Counted from the first letter of the stretch, positions 37,117 through 47,090 are shown. The stretch: 64,000 nucleotides of DNA from Sphingomonadaceae bacterium (GCA_021300355.1 JAJTEF010000024.1:1-64000); one strand, 5' to 3'. Numbers and translations are program-made. Notes: generated by a model not told the origin, from the sequence alone.

Positions 37117-38009
37117 GCTTTTGATGCCCTGTAGGTTTTAATCGCGTCCGCACAGAAAATCGCGATACTGGCCCAGATCAGGATGAAGCACGCCAGCTTC
37201 GTCGTGCTCAATGGCTCACCGTACACGAACACGCCCAGCAGGAAAGCAATGGACGGTGCCGTATATTGCACAAAGCCCAGGCTGGTATAGCTCATCCGGC
37301 GGGCGGCGGTCGCGAACATCAGCAGCGGGATGGCAGTGACCGCACCTGCCAATATCAAAAGCCCCGACGTCGTCACATCATCGCCAAATCCGCCGCCGCC
37401 AACTTGCGCAAAATAGAGCACCGCGCCCAATGCCAATGGCGCGAGCAATGTCGTCTCGGTCGCCAGGCCGGGAACAGAGCCAACGGGGGTAATCTTGCGG
37501 ATAAGGCCGTAGAGGCCAAAACTTAAAGCGAGCGATATCGATACCCATAAGGTATCGAGCGCATCACCGATGAGGATAGCAACGCCAATGGCGGCAACGG
37601 CAACGGCGACCATCTGAAGCGGCCGCAATCGCTCACCTAAAAACAGACGCCCCAGCAGGACATTCACCAAGGGGTTGAGATAATAGCCAAGGCTGGCTGC
37701 CAAAATATGGTCCGTGGAAACGGCCCAAATGTAGATCAGCCAGTTAATGGCGACCAACGTGGCAGAGGCGAGCAAATTGCGCAGATGCGCCTTATGCCGG
37801 AAAATGGCGGCATATTCGCCAAGCTGTTTGCGAAAGGCCATAATGACCAAAAGCAGGGGAATGGACCACAAGACGCGCTGCGCAACGACCGCGATTGGGG
37901 AGACATGGCTCAGCAGCTTGAAGTAAACCGGGACGAAGCCCCAGATGAGATATGCCGACATGGCATAAGGCAAGCCACTTGGCTGCGCGGTTTCAGATTT
38001 GTCGGTCAT
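37113..38009 (-). CDS. rarD: RarD-type EamA transporter
   Basis: This 298-residue protein has about ten membrane segments in two EamA repeats, and the RarD-type N-terminus [22 protein letters not shown]. RarD proteins belong to the drug/metabolite transporter superfamily; the substrate is not settled, and chloramphenicol sensitivity is the historical phenotype. It is 27 bases from the upstream gene start region and is probably transcribed from its own promoter. Confidence 0.9.
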   Translation of the reverse strand: MTDKSETAQPSGLPYAMSAYLIWGFVPVYFKLLSHVSPIAVVAQRVLWSIPLLLVIMAFRKQLGEYAAIFRHKAHLRNLLASATLVAINWLIYIWAVSTDHILAASLGYYLNPLVNVLLGRLFLGERLRPLQMVAVAVAAIGVAILIGDALDTLWVSISLALSFGLYGLIRKITPVGSVPGLATETTLLAPLALGAVLYFAQVGGGGFGDDVTTSGLLILAGAVTAIPLLMFATAARRMSYTSLGFVQYTAPSIAFLLGVFVYGEPLSTTKLACFILIWASIAIFCADAIKTYRASKA

Positions 38010-38036
38010 ATGTTGTGCTAAGCCTTCGCGAGGGGA

Positions 38037-38258
38037 TCAAATGATCCCGCCGCCTATCCAGAGGCGCAGCGCGCAAATGGCTATAACGACCAAGCAGAAG
38101 TTGCGGCCGCTGTCCTTTTCCGACGCGAAGCCAAAGGCCGCGCCGACGCCAGCGATCAGAATAATGAGCCAGTTCAGCCATCCCAGCAACGGGATGAATC
38201 CGATAATAGCCATCAGCAGTGCAATCAGGCCAAACAGAAATGCGAGGATATTTGCCAT
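38037..38258 (-). CDS. Small two-helix membrane protein
   Basis: The chosen ATG at 38258 gives 73 residues, MANILAFLFGLIALLMAIIG onward. There are two or three hydrophobic segments and a short basic loop (SEKDSGRN). An earlier in-frame start at 38312 would add 18 basic residues unlike a membrane-protein start, so it is not preferred. No family is recognised. It lies in line with rarD and 28 bases upstream of its start, so it may precede it in one transcript. Confidence 0.6.
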   Translation of the reverse strand: MANILAFLFGLIALLMAIIGFIPLLGWLNWLIILIAGVGAAFGFASEKDSGRNFCLVVIAICALRLWIGGGII

Positions 38259-38347
38259 AAGGCGACTGTGGCGGGTTTTTAGGATTGTGGCAAGCACAGC
38301 CAGCCGTCCCAATCGGTCCCGCGAATATCGCGGTACCGAAATGACAA

Positions 38348-38377
38348 GAGGCTCAGCCTGTTTCCAGACTGAGCCTC
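38348..38377 (-). terminator. Hairpin terminator after the secreted Gly/Asp/Arg-rich protein gene
   Basis: GAGGCTCAG and CTGAGCCTC form a perfect nine-pair stem around a 12-base loop, 26 bases past the stop of the leftward gene at 38403. The U-run after it is weak (UUGUCAUUU), so the termination call is moderate. Confidence 0.55.
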
Positions 38378-38402
38378 ATTATACCCACGCATATGTGGAC
38401 AT

Positions 38403-38972
38403 TCAGCGCCACTGTTCCAATCCGCGATAGTTGATGTCGACCACGCGGCCACGCTCTACAAAGCAGGTGAACCAGCCCTTGTCATAACCGCGCTGGTAAG
38501 CGTTGCCGCCAAATCGGTCATTGCCGTAATAGTTATTCTCGTAACGGCCACGTCCGCCGTCTTGAACAACGACATTGCCTGTGACCCGATAGCCAAAACG
38601 TGTCCGTTCGATGCTGCGCACTTGCGTGACGTCTGAACGGCTGTAGCCATTGGCCCAGCGTTCAACGCTGGCGACGCACTGGTTTACAGCGGCGCGGCCG
38701 CCGCCGCCACGATTGTCGTAATTATAGCCTGCACGGTTATCATCGTAGCGATCGTCATAACCGCGGCGATCGTTGCGGCCATTGTTGCCGCTTGAAAGCA
38801 CAGCGGCAAGACCACCGAGCACCACCGCTCCGGCAATAATCTCGCCGGCACTTATGCTATCACGGTCGCGGTTGCGGTCATGGCGATCACGCGCTTGGGC
38901 GGGAACGGTTACACTCACCAAAGCTGCAGCAGCAGCTCCCGCGCCAAGCAAAGTTTTGGTCATGAAATTCAT
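38403..38972 (-). CDS. Secreted Arg/Asp/Gly/Tyr-rich protein with glycine-zipper segment
   Basis: The 189-residue protein has a signal peptide (cleavage likely after VPAQA). The next parts are a charged RDRHDRNRDRD segment, a Gly/Ala-rich helix AGEIIAGAVVLGGLAAVLSS and a low-complexity region rich in Gly, Asp, Arg, Asn and Tyr. The C-terminal half has two cysteines (NQCVASVERW and WFTCFVERG) likely to form a disulfide, in a compact domain also seen in other sphingomonad secreted proteins as far as I recall. Function is unknown. A start at the second Met (MTKTLL) is equally possible. Confidence 0.7.
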   Translation of the reverse strand: MNFMTKTLLGAGAAAAALVSVTVPAQARDRHDRNRDRDSISAGEIIAGAVVLGGLAAVLSSGNNGRNDRRGYDDRYDDNRAGYNYDNRGGGGRAAVNQCVASVERWANGYSRSDVTQVRSIERTRFGYRVTGNVVVQDGGRGRYENNYYGNDRFGGNAYQRGYDKGWFTCFVERGRVVDINYRGLEQWR

Positions 38973-39040
38973 CTTCGTTCTCCTTGAACCGGTCCAGTCA
39001 TTCTGTGCCGATGGAGAGCGAATAGGCGATTCGGGTTGAC

Positions 39041-39070
39041 CGGATGCTGAATTGACTTGTCAGCATCCGT
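39041..39070. repeat. Perfect 10-base inverted repeat between two leftward genes
   Basis: CGGATGCTGA and TCAGCATCCG form a perfect ten-pair stem with a nine-base loop. It lies 29 bases past the prolyl oligopeptidase stop and 69 bases before the next gene start. No U-run follows on the minus strand, so it may stabilise the 3' end, act as a weak terminator or be an operator. Confidence 0.6.
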
Positions 39071-39098
39071 TCATCTAAATTGCATTTTTCATGAACAA

Positions 39099-41255
39099 TT
39101 ATTCGGTGAGGGTCAGCCCCGTCCATTTGCCGAGAAACGCATAAATGTCCGAATATTCGTCAATAACCTTATCGGTCGGCTTGCCTGAACCATGGCCCGC
39201 ACGGCTTTCGATGCGGATGATCTTGGGCTTGTTGCCGGTTTCTGCAGCTTGCAGGGCGGAGATATATTTGAAGCTATGCCCCGGAACCACACGGTCATCG
39301 GTATCCGCGGTCGAGACAATGACCGCTGGATATTCGACCCCCGATTTGATGTTGTGATAGGGTGAGTAAGTCATCTGCATTTTAAAGTCGGCTTCCTTAC
39401 TGGGGTAGCCATAATCATCGACCCAATAACGGCCAGCGGTGAAACGGTCGAAGCGGACCATATCCATCACGCCCACTGCGGCATGGCCTGCCGCGAACAG
39501 GTCAGGGCGCTGGTTCACAACGGCACCAATCAGCAGTCCCCCATTGGACCGCCCTTCGATGGCAATCTTGCCCTTGGCCGAAACGCCGCTGGATATAAGA
39601 TATTCGGCTGCGGCAGCAAAATCGTCAAAGACATTTTGTTTGTTCATCAAACGACCGGCATCATGCCACGGCTTCCCATATTCACCGCCGCCACGAATAT
39701 TGGCGAGGGCGAAGACGCCGCCCGATTGCAACCAAGCCATACGTGTTGCTGAATAAGTAGGCGTCTGCGAAATGTTGAACCCGCCATAGGAATAGAGCAA
39801 TGTCGGCGCGCCCTTGGTCAGATCGAGATTTTTCTTGTGCACGACGAACATCGGTATCTTCGTGCCATCCTTCGACGGGTAAAACACTTGTTCGACCGTG
39901 AAGTCTGCCGGGTTGAAGCTTAGCTTTGGCTGCGCGAAGGGCGCCGATGCACCCGTCTTGCTGTCGAAACGATACACGGCGCCCGGCTGATTGAAGCTGG
40001 AGAATCCGTAAAATGTCTCTGGATCACCCGGCGTCCCTGAAAAGCCACTGGCCGTCCCGATTGCGCTGAGCTTGATTGCCTGCACAGGCTGGCCTGCGAG
40101 GTCGGTCATCAGCGCCATCGATTTGGCATCTTTGATATATGACAGGATCAGCCGGTCGCCGACGATCTGCGCGCGCGACAGGGTTTCCGCCCGCTCCGCT
40201 ATAACGTCAGTAAATACGGGCGTTTTCGCACCCAGATCAACCGTCACCACCTTAAGCTTTGCCGCGTCCTTGTTGGTGGTGAACCACAAAGTGTTGCCCA
40301 TGCCTTCGATCAGGCCCCAATCATGCTCGAGACCGGTAACGAGCGGCTGCGGTTTCCATGTTGGCTTTTTGCCAAGCGGCATCACGTGCAGTTCATACTT
40401 CTCATCGGTTCCGGACGACGTCGTAATGACCGCCCATTTGCCGTCGTGCGTCACTTGCGCGCTATGCCCATATTCGGGCTTGTCCGGCGTTGCGTATATT
40501 GCCTTGTCTTCCGACTGGGGCGTGCCGATTTTGTGATAATAGATCGTCTGGTTATAATTCAGCTGCTGAAATGCCGCGCCTTCTTTTGGCTCTGCAAAAC
40601 GCGAGTATAAAAACCCGTCATTGCCCACCCAGCTTATGTTGGTGAATTTTGCCCAGTTGATTTCGTCGGCAAGCACCTTGCCGGTCACGGTGTCGAGGAC
40701 TTTAATCGTCCGCCAGTCTGAACCGCCGTCCTGAACAGCATAAGCCAGCAACTTGCCATTTTTCGATGGCACCCAGCTATCGAGCGCAGTGGCGCCGTCT
40801 TTCGCCCATAGATTGGGATCGATCAAAATGCGGTCAGCGCCGGTCAGGCCTTTGCGGACATACAGCACGGACTGGTTCTGCAGGCCGTCATTCTTTGTGA
40901 AGAAATAATAACCACCGGCTTTTTCAGGAAGGCCAAAGCGCTCATAATCGAAAAGCTTCTTCATGCGCTCGGCGAGTATTTTCTTGCCGGGCAAAGTTTC
41001 CAGATATGCGTCGGTGACGGCATTCTGCGCCTTTACCCATTCTGCGACTTCCGGATTGACGCGCACATCATCTTCCAGCCAGCGATAGGGATCGGCAACC
41101 TTTACGCCGAATTGTTCATCGACCACATTGACGGTTTTGGTCTGCGGATAGGTCAATTTGACTGCGACATCGGCGGTGGCTGAATTTGCGGTCATAGCGA
41201 CCGACGAAATCGGGGCCATCATAACGGCTGCACCGGCCAAAAATACACTTCGCAT
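39099..41255 (-). CDS. Prolyl oligopeptidase family serine peptidase (S9A), secreted
   Basis: The 718-residue protein has a signal-like N-terminus (FLAGAAVMMAPISSVAMTA), a beta-propeller domain and a C-terminal alpha/beta-hydrolase. The catalytic residues are visible in EGRSNGG (Ser), TADTDDRVVPGHS (Asp) and SRAGHGSGKP (His). Family members cleave after proline in short peptides. Periplasmic peptide scavenging is the likely role. Its start faces no gene; about 110 bases separate it from the damaged winged-helix gene in the same direction. Confidence 0.93.
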   Translation of the reverse strand: MRSVFLAGAAVMMAPISSVAMTANSATADVAVKLTYPQTKTVNVVDEQFGVKVADPYRWLEDDVRVNPEVAEWVKAQNAVTDAYLETLPGKKILAERMKKLFDYERFGLPEKAGGYYFFTKNDGLQNQSVLYVRKGLTGADRILIDPNLWAKDGATALDSWVPSKNGKLLAYAVQDGGSDWRTIKVLDTVTGKVLADEINWAKFTNISWVGNDGFLYSRFAEPKEGAAFQQLNYNQTIYYHKIGTPQSEDKAIYATPDKPEYGHSAQVTHDGKWAVITTSSGTDEKYELHVMPLGKKPTWKPQPLVTGLEHDWGLIEGMGNTLWFTTNKDAAKLKVVTVDLGAKTPVFTDVIAERAETLSRAQIVGDRLILSYIKDAKSMALMTDLAGQPVQAIKLSAIGTASGFSGTPGDPETFYGFSSFNQPGAVYRFDSKTGASAPFAQPKLSFNPADFTVEQVFYPSKDGTKIPMFVVHKKNLDLTKGAPTLLYSYGGFNISQTPTYSATRMAWLQSGGVFALANIRGGGEYGKPWHDAGRLMNKQNVFDDFAAAAEYLISSGVSAKGKIAIEGRSNGGLLIGAVVNQRPDLFAAGHAAVGVMDMVRFDRFTAGRYWVDDYGYPSKEADFKMQMTYSPYHNIKSGVEYPAVIVSTADTDDRVVPGHSFKYISALQAAETGNKPKIIRIESRAGHGSGKPTDKVIDEYSDIYAFLGKWTGLTLTE

Positions 41256-41366
41256 ATTATCATTTCCCCAACTCTCAAAATCTCTGTCATCCGACTATAG
41301 CGTCCACGCGTGAACGCCAACTATTCCTGCCGTCGCCCGCAAGAATATTTCGCATTTTCGTCGAAA

Positions 41367-42366
41367 TCATGCACTCCGCTGCCGCTGCGCCAACAATATG
41401 GCCGCGGTAACGCCTGCGGCAAATAACATGCCTTCCAAACCGGCGGTGACGATCTGGCTGATGGGACCAAAGCCGCTTTCGCCAAATAAGCCACCGATTT
41501 GGTCGAACCGCAGCCGCGATTGGGGAAGAAGCCGCGCCAGCTCATATATGCTGCCGCCAAGCAAGCGCCCACCGGCCATGACAATGCCAGCGCCGGATAA
41601 TGCCCCAAATACGGCCGCGGGCAGTATCGCAAAACGCAGCGGCATGTGGCGCATCTGCCGTCGGCCAAGCCATACACCAAGCCCCACAGAGGCGCCAATC
41701 ACCGCACCTTCCAGCGCGCCCGTCATTTGCGTGGGTGATTGCCCGATCACCAGATTGAACGCATCCAAGCCAAGCAGCTTCACAATACCGCCGATCAGGA
41801 AACCGCCCACCGCGCCGCCTGCCATCGTTGCGGACCAACGCCCGGAATTCCAAAGGCCAACCGCTGCAATGCCGAAGCTCACGCCCGCAGCGCCCAATAA
41901 TGCGACCAACACCGTAATTGCCGTCAGGACAAGCACGATGGATGCCGCGCCCATGCCCGGTGCCATTGGCTGCGATGCTCCCGCAAAACCGTAAAACAAA
42001 CCGCCCAGCAGCCCCGCCAGGCCACCGCCGACAACACCCGCGCCGCCCAGTGCCCAAAATGTCGCCCAATCCGTCGTGGCAGCTGTGGTGATAGAGGCGC
42101 TGGCACATCGGCCGCGCGGCATCATCCCCAAGCACACGGCGCAGGCTGCGGATGCATTGCGTGAGCGCTTCGTCGGTGACAGGAACACCGCGCCAGACAT
42201 CGTCCATGAACTGGTCTTTCGACACAAGCGCGCCGGCATTGGTTGCAAGCAGAACAAGCGCATCAAAATAGCGGCTGGAGACGTCGACAACGACGCCATC
42301 GCAATGCAGGCGTCTGCTGCTCACCTGAAGCGTGAAGCGGCCGAACCGGAGACTATCTGATTTCAT
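41367..42366 (-). pseudogene. Membrane-linked winged-helix regulator, deletion with frameshift
   Basis: The N-terminal frame from 42366 reads an OmpR/ToxR-type winged helix, SLRFGRFTLQVSSRRLHCDG to LTQCIRSLRRVLGDDAARP (residues 1-86). The expected wing (RFI.TVP.HGYRF in relatives) is missing. From about 42100 a different frame carries the rest, TTDWATFWALGGAG then several glycine-rich membrane segments to 41367. At least about 17 codons appear lost, with a frame change. The intact protein would be a DNA-binding domain tethered to the membrane. In relatives this layout is common in sphingomonads as far as I recall; the target is unknown. Confidence 0.75.
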
Positions 42367-42452
42367 TTTTCACCAAATGCTCATGTTCTGCTCATGCCTG
42401 CAATGTCGCTGCGCTGTATGCATAGCTCTCATTCACGGAAAAGGGCAATGCT

Positions 42453-43013
42453 ATGCATGCGGAGAATATCGGGCCAGCAAGGCCACGACGGAATATCTGG
42501 CGGATCTTGGGCTGGGGCGGCGCTGTTGCGCTTATCCTGACGCCATTGGTCGCGATGCAGTTCACCACAGAAGTTAATTGGGACGAAACCGACTTCATCG
42601 TTGCGGCCATCATTTTCGGGATTGTGGGCGGCCTGATTGAATTCGCGGTGCGCCTGTCATCAAACTGGTACTTCCGCTTTGGGTCAATGTTTACTGTGCT
42701 GGCAGGGTTCATGGTCATCTGGTCCAACTTGGCTGTTGGCATGATTGGGAATGAGGATAGCTCGGCCAATTTATGGTTCGGCGCGGTATTGCTAATCGCG
42801 ATTGTCGGCAGCATCGCGTCGCGATTTCGCAGGCGCATATTGCAGCAGGCCATGTTGGCTGCCGGCATAGTGCAGATTAACATTGGCGTCTTTGCCGGCA
42901 TATTGGGCAGCGACGCGCGCGGCGGACGGTTTACGATTGTGCTTTCGGTGGCATGGTTGATTTCCAGCCTGCTCTTTTGGTTGGCCGATCGAAGCACTCG
43001 GACGAAATCATAA
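42453..43013 (+). CDS. Hypothetical membrane protein, divergent to the winged-helix gene
   Basis: The 186-residue protein has five or six hydrophobic segments, a basic N-terminus (RPRRNIWRILGW) and a basic C-terminal tail. One loop carries NWDETDF and another RFRRRILQQ. I do not recognise a family. It starts 86 bases from the divergent winged-helix gene, which makes it a candidate target of that regulator. It ends at a bidirectional terminator shared with rplQ. Confidence 0.75.
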   Translation: MHAENIGPARPRRNIWRILGWGGAVALILTPLVAMQFTTEVNWDETDFIVAAIIFGIVGGLIEFAVRLSSNWYFRFGSMFTVLAGFMVIWSNLAVGMIGNEDSSANLWFGAVLLIAIVGSIASRFRRRILQQAMLAAGIVQINIGVFAGILGSDARGGRFTIVLSVAWLISSLLFWLADRSTRTKS

Positions 43014-43020
43014 ACCCATG

Positions 43021-43055
43021 AAAAAGGGCGGCACCCTTTCGGATACCGCCCTTTT
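43021..43055. terminator. Bidirectional terminator between the membrane protein gene and rplQ
   Basis: AAAAAGGGCGG (43021-43031) pairs with CCGCCCTTTT (43046-43055) around a 14-base loop. There are T-runs on both strands, so it can end transcription of the rightward gene and of the leftward ribosomal supercluster. Confidence 0.85.
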
Positions 43056-43078
43056 GAAATTCTTAGAGCAAGACGTGC

Positions 43079-43492
43079 TTATTCAGCGTCGTCCAATACT
43101 TCAACTGGGCCGCTGTCCTGACCCTTGGCGTCGACATTGCGGTCAACGAGTTCGATGACGCCCATTGGTGCAGCATCGGATCCACGGAAACCAGCCTTGA
43201 TCACGCGGCTGTAACCACCGCTGCGGTCGGCGTAGCGCGTTGCCAGTTCGTCAAACAACTTTACCAGCTGCTTGTCGTCCATCAAACGGCTCATCGCGAG
43301 ACGACGGTTGGACAAGCCACCCTTCTTCGCAAGCGTGATCAGCTTTTCGATGTAAGGACGCAGTTCCTTCGCCTTTGGCAAAGTCGTCTTGATCTGTTCA
43401 TGCTTGATAAGCGACGCTGCCATGTTGCGAAGCATCGCGGTACGGTGCGACGTGGTACGTTGCAGCTTACGGTGGCCAACTTTATGGCGCAT
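43079..43492 (-). CDS. rplQ: 50S ribosomal protein L17
   Basis: This 137-residue protein begins [17 protein letters not shown] and contains [19 protein letters not shown], the L17 hallmark. The acidic C-terminal tail ([15 protein letters not shown]) is an alphaproteobacterial extension. L17 binds the exit side of the large subunit. It is the last gene of the supercluster, 113 bases after rpoA and just before the shared terminator. Confidence 0.96.
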   Translation of the reverse strand: MRHKVGHRKLQRTTSHRTAMLRNMAASLIKHEQIKTTLPKAKELRPYIEKLITLAKKGGLSNRRLAMSRLMDDKQLVKLFDELATRYADRSGGYSRVIKAGFRGSDAAPMGVIELVDRNVDAKGQDSGPVEVLDDAE

Positions 43493-43604
43493 ATTTCATT
43501 CCTTCGTTCGTAGGGGGGCCGTATCAGGTACCCCGATCCTGGCCGTTTAAGGGCGGCCATTTCCCTTTTGGTTGGGCCGAAGCACTGCCTCGGCCCAATA
43601 TTCT

Positions 43605-44666
43605 TTAGCCAAGCAGTTCTTGCTCAAGCTTCTTTGCCATCTCTTCGATGTTTTCTGGCGGCCATCCGGGGATGTCCATGCCAAGGCGCAAGCCCATCGA
43701 CGAGAGCACTTCCTTGATTTCGTTCAGCGACTTGCGACCGAAATTAGGCGTACGCAGCATTTCGGCTTCGCTCTTTTGCACGAGGTCGCCGATGTAGATG
43801 ATGTTGTCGTTCTTGAGGCAGTTTGCGCTGCGGACCGACAATTCCAATTCGTCGACCTTCTTGAGAAGGTAACGGTTGAGCTGGTTTGCATCCGATTCTT
43901 CCGAAGAAGCTGATGGTGCTGCCATGCCAATCATTGGCGACGATGCAGACATCGAATCTTCGAAGTGAACGAACACTTGCAACTGGTCCTGAAGAATGCG
44001 TGCGGCATAAGCCACGGCGTCTTCTGGGGTTACGGTGCCATCGGTTTCGATGGTCAGCGACAACTTGTCATAGTCAAGTTCTTGACCAATGCGCGCATTG
44101 TCCACCTTGTACGCAACCTGACGAACAGGCGAATACAGGCTGTCGACCGGAATGAGGCCAATTGGCGCATCCGCTGGACGGTTGGCGACTGCAGGAACAT
44201 AACCCTTGCCGATGTCGGCAGTGATTTCCATGTTCAGCGTCGCGCCATCGTCGAGGTGACAGATCACGAGATCAGGGTTCATCACTTGGATGTCGCCCGA
44301 AACAGCGATGTCACCAGCGGTTACCGCGCCGGGGCCAGTTGCCGAGAGCTGAAGACGCTTTGGACCTTCGCCTTCCATCTTCAACGCAACTTGCTTGATG
44401 TTCAGAACGATGTCGGTGACATCTTCACGAACGCCCGCGAGCGACGAGAATTCGTGCAACACGTTTTCGATTTTGATCGATGTGATCGCTGCGCCCTGCA
44501 GCGATGAAAGCAATACGCGACGCAGCGCATTGCCGAGAGTCAAACCAAAGCCACGCTCCAGCGGTTCTGCAACAAAAGTTGCCTTACGCTTCGCATCGCT
44601 ACCTGATTTGAGTTCAAGTGCGTTGGGCTTTTTCAGTTCCTGCCAGTTCTTAATATTGACGGACAT
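43605..44666 (-). CDS. rpoA: RNA polymerase alpha subunit
   Basis: The 353-residue protein starts [15 protein letters not shown]. It has the assembly domain ([21 protein letters not shown]), a flexible Ser/Ala linker near residues 238-255 and the C-terminal domain ([16 protein letters not shown]). That domain contacts UP elements and activators. An upstream in-frame start at 44708 is not favoured because the family N-terminus and a ribosome site (AAGGGGAAA) fit 44666. It sits in the classic order rpsM-rpsK-rpoA-rplQ. Confidence 0.97.
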   Translation of the reverse strand: MSVNIKNWQELKKPNALELKSGSDAKRKATFVAEPLERGFGLTLGNALRRVLLSSLQGAAITSIKIENVLHEFSSLAGVREDVTDIVLNIKQVALKMEGEGPKRLQLSATGPGAVTAGDIAVSGDIQVMNPDLVICHLDDGATLNMEITADIGKGYVPAVANRPADAPIGLIPVDSLYSPVRQVAYKVDNARIGQELDYDKLSLTIETDGTVTPEDAVAYAARILQDQLQVFVHFEDSMSASSPMIGMAAPSASSEESDANQLNRYLLKKVDELELSVRSANCLKNDNIIYIGDLVQKSEAEMLRTPNFGRKSLNEIKEVLSSMGLRLGMDIPGWPPENIEEMAKKLEQELLG

Positions 44667-44766
44667 GGATTTCCCCTTGGGTTTTGCGGGACCGGCAATT
44701 TGGTGCACCGTGCCGGTTCGCGGGTAAAAGAAGGAACGACTGAACAGCCGTCCCTGAAACGAATGC

Positions 44767-45156
44767 TTAGACGCGCCGACGCTTGGAAGGACGGACGCCG
44801 TTGTGCGGGATCGATGTCACGTCACGGATCGAGGTGATGGTGAAACCCACTGCCTGCAATGCGCGAAGTGCCGATTCACGACCCGAACCGGGGCCCTTAA
44901 CTTCGACTTCAAGCGTACGAACGCCGTGTTCAGCGGCCTTCTTGCCTGCGTCTTCCGCTGCAACCTGTGCTGCGTAAGGCGTCGACTTGCGGCTGCCCTT
45001 GAAACCCATGGTTCCTGCGGATGACCAGCTGATCGCGTTGCCCTGGGCATCGGTGATCGTGATCATTGTGTTGTTGAAGCTGGCATTGACGTGCGCGACG
45101 CCTGCCGAAATATTTTTACGCTCCCGCTTTTTAATGCGTTGTGGTTCGCGTGCCAT
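44767..45156 (-). CDS. rpsK: 30S ribosomal protein S11
   Basis: This 129-residue protein contains [16 protein letters not shown] and ends with [12 protein letters not shown], the standard S11 C-terminus. S11 shapes the platform of the small subunit near the mRNA exit and binds 16S rRNA. It starts 39 bases after rpsM, with an intervening stretch rich in U that does not form a clear terminator stem. Confidence 0.97.
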   Translation of the reverse strand: MAREPQRIKKRERKNISAGVAHVNASFNNTMITITDAQGNAISWSSAGTMGFKGSRKSTPYAAQVAAEDAGKKAAEHGVRTLEVEVKGPGSGRESALRALQAVGFTITSIRDVTSIPHNGVRPSKRRRV

Positions 45157-45195
45157 ATAATGTGTATCCTATTCGAAAATGCGAAGAAAAAATAA

Positions 45196-45537
45196 TCAGG
45201 CAAAAGTGCGGGTGCGCGCATTGGTATGCGTACGCTGTCCACGGACTGGAAGGCCCTTACGGTGACGAAGGCCACGGTAGCAGGCGAGATCCATCAAACG
45301 CTTGATGTTCATCGATGTGTTACGGCGAAGATCGCCTTCTACGGTGTAGCCCGCATCGATGGTTTCGCGGATTTGCAGAACTTCGGCATCCGAAAGGTCC
45401 TGCACACGACGGCTATGATCAATTCCTAGCTTTGTCGCGATTTCGACGGCTTTAGTGCGGCCGATACCGTGAATGTAGGTAAGCGCAATGATCACGCGCT
45501 TGTTGGTTGGAATGTTAACTCCGGCAATACGTGCCAA
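45196..45537 (-). CDS. rpsM: 30S ribosomal protein S13, short C-terminal tail, TTG start
   Basis: Read from TTG at 45537, with AGGAG eight bases upstream, the protein has 113 residues and begins [15 protein letters not shown] (the initiator is read as Met). It is intact through [16 protein letters not shown], then ends TFA. Most alphaproteobacterial S13 proteins I know carry about nine further residues of basic tail (a KG...K-rich stretch) that contacts P-site tRNA. The tail here is missing or replaced. No frame downstream restores it in a simple way. Confidence 0.93.
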   Translation of the reverse strand: MARIAGVNIPTNKRVIIALTYIHGIGRTKAVEIATKLGIDHSRRVQDLSDAEVLQIRETIDAGYTVEGDLRRNTSMNIKRLMDLACYRGLRHRKGLPVRGQRTHTNARTRTFA

Positions 45538-45669
45538 TTTATTTACTCCTGCTCCACAGGTGTCCCGAAAGACAAACCCTATCTCAACGCTGATGATATT
45601 CCGAAACGCACAAAACCAGCGGACGCGAAAAAGCGCTGCTGGCTGCACCAGATGTTCGGAATTGACGTC

Positions 45670-45698
45670 GCCTTACGGTGAGTCGCGCCAACTGTCAA
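45670..45698 (-). promoter_or_regulatory. Putative promoter of the alpha operon (rpsM-rpsK-rpoA-rplQ)
   Basis: On the minus strand a perfect -35 TTGACA (45693-45698) is followed after 17 bases by TAAGGC (45670-45675), about 133 bases before rpsM. It lies directly after the rimK stop. It would allow rpsM and rpoA to be expressed independently of the upstream rimB-rimK pair. Confidence 0.65.
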
Positions 45699-45711
45699 GG
45701 CTAGCGGCGCG

Positions 45712-46617
45712 CTATCCCTTGCCTTTGGTCTTGGTTTTGCCCGGTATTGCGTTTTCTTCGATGAACGCAATAATCCGGCTCGCAATATCCTTGCCGGTGG
45801 CTTTTTCGATTCCTTCAAGCCCTGGCGAACTGTTCACTTCCATGATGACCGGACCATGATTGGACCGGAGCATATCGACGCCGGCGACATTTAGCCCCAT
45901 GGCGCGGGCGGCGCGGACCGCGGTTGATCGTTCTTCCGGCGTGATTTTTATGGCTTCGGCCGAACCGCCGCGATGCAGATTTGATCGAAAATCACCCTCC
46001 GCCCCCTTACGCTGCATCGATGCGACGACCTTGTTGCCGATCACAAAACAACGAATGTCGGTGGCATTTGCCTCTTTGATGAACTCCTGCACGAGGATGT
46101 TCACGTTCGCACCGCGAAACGCCTCAATAACCGAGCGGGCCGACTTTTCGGTCTCACCCAAAACCACGCCAATGCCCTGCGTGCCTTCCAGCAGCTTGAT
46201 GACCACAGGCGCGCCGCCAACCATTTTGATGACTTCGTCGGTTTGCTTGGGATCATGGGCGAACGCCGTGACCGGCAAACCAAGTCCCTTGCGCGCCAAA
46301 ATCTGCAACGACCGCAACTTGTCGCGGGATCGGCCAATGGCGACACTCTCGTTCAATGACCATACGTTCATCATTTCAAACTGACGCAGCACAGCAAGGC
46401 CGTAAAGTGTGATGGACGCGCCAATGCGCGGGATCACCGCGTCATATTTGCCAAGCTTGGCACCCTGGTAATATGCTTCGGGGCGGTGCGACGTGATGTT
46501 CATCGTCACCCGCAACGTATTCAGAATATCAATCTCATGTCCGCGCGCCAAGGCGGCTTCGACGAGCCGTTGGTGCGAATATAGGTTGGCGTTGCGTGCC
46601 AACATGGCGATTTTCAT
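45712..46617 (-). CDS. rimK: Alpha-L-glutamate ligase RimK (ribosomal protein S6 modification)
   Basis: This is a 301-residue ATP-grasp enzyme of the RimK type. It has the N-terminal [22 protein letters not shown], the ATP-binding [16 protein letters not shown], and the metal site in [16 protein letters not shown]. RimK adds glutamates to the C-terminus of ribosomal protein S6, tuning translation. The basic tail KTKTKGKG is unusual. It overlaps the upstream RimB-like gene as ATGA and lies inside the ribosomal supercluster. S6 (rpsF) is not in the window. Confidence 0.93.
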   Translation of the reverse strand: MKIAMLARNANLYSHQRLVEAALARGHEIDILNTLRVTMNITSHRPEAYYQGAKLGKYDAVIPRIGASITLYGLAVLRQFEMMNVWSLNESVAIGRSRDKLRSLQILARKGLGLPVTAFAHDPKQTDEVIKMVGGAPVVIKLLEGTQGIGVVLGETEKSARSVIEAFRGANVNILVQEFIKEANATDIRCFVIGNKVVASMQRKGAEGDFRSNLHRGGSAEAIKITPEERSTAVRAARAMGLNVAGVDMLRSNHGPVIMEVNSSPGLEGIEKATGKDIASRIIAFIEENAIPGKTKTKGKG

Positions 46618-47090
46618 GTGCTCTTTTGTCCTTGATTCGCTGGCTTGCCCAATACCCAGCGTCGTGCGCTATTGACCAGAAAGCCGCGCCTTAGCGCCCG
46701 TCGGCCAATTAGCAAGGGAAAGGCCATGGAACGCCGGTTCGCCAAGGTGAGCTGTCCGTTCCAACACAGCTTACCAAAACAAAATTGCGCTGAGATGACA
46801 TAGCGTTCTTGCGTGTCACCATTGGAGGATCGCACCATGCGCCGGTCGATGACGGGCGCTTCATAACGCTTTGGCTTTTCGCCCGCATTCAGACGGAACC
46901 AGAATTCAACCCACGGCTTGCCGTCGCGGACGATTGGCTTAATCCGGGTTGCATGTATCGATGATGTCGCGGCGCCCGTGTCCATTTTGGCGTGCACGTG
47001 CGACAGGCCAAGGCTCGGCACATCGACCATTTCGCACCAGCCAATTTCTAATTTGCCGCCTGAACGCGGCTTGCCGCCCCCCACAGCCAA
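46614..47090 (-). CDS. RimB-like ATP-dependent zinc protease family protein (retropepsin-like)
   Basis: The 158-residue protein has the [11 protein letters not shown] motif of the retropepsin-like Zn_protease family (DUF785), and the C-terminal [18 protein letters not shown] block. In Pseudomonas a relative, RimB, works with RimK on S6 modification. TTG at 47090 directly follows TAA and is the longest possible start; GTG two codons later or the Met at residue 21 (within WCEMVDVP) are alternatives. Upstream in the same frame lies an ATG (47159) with a 22-codon signal-peptide-like stretch ending in that TAA. The true N-terminus is uncertain. Confidence 0.8.
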   Translation of the reverse strand: MAVGGGKPRSGGKLEIGWCEMVDVPSLGLSHVHAKMDTGAATSSIHATRIKPIVRDGKPWVEFWFRLNAGEKPKRYEAPVIDRRMVRSSNGDTQERYVISAQFCFGKLCWNGQLTLANRRSMAFPLLIGRRALRRGFLVNSARRWVLGKPANQGQKST

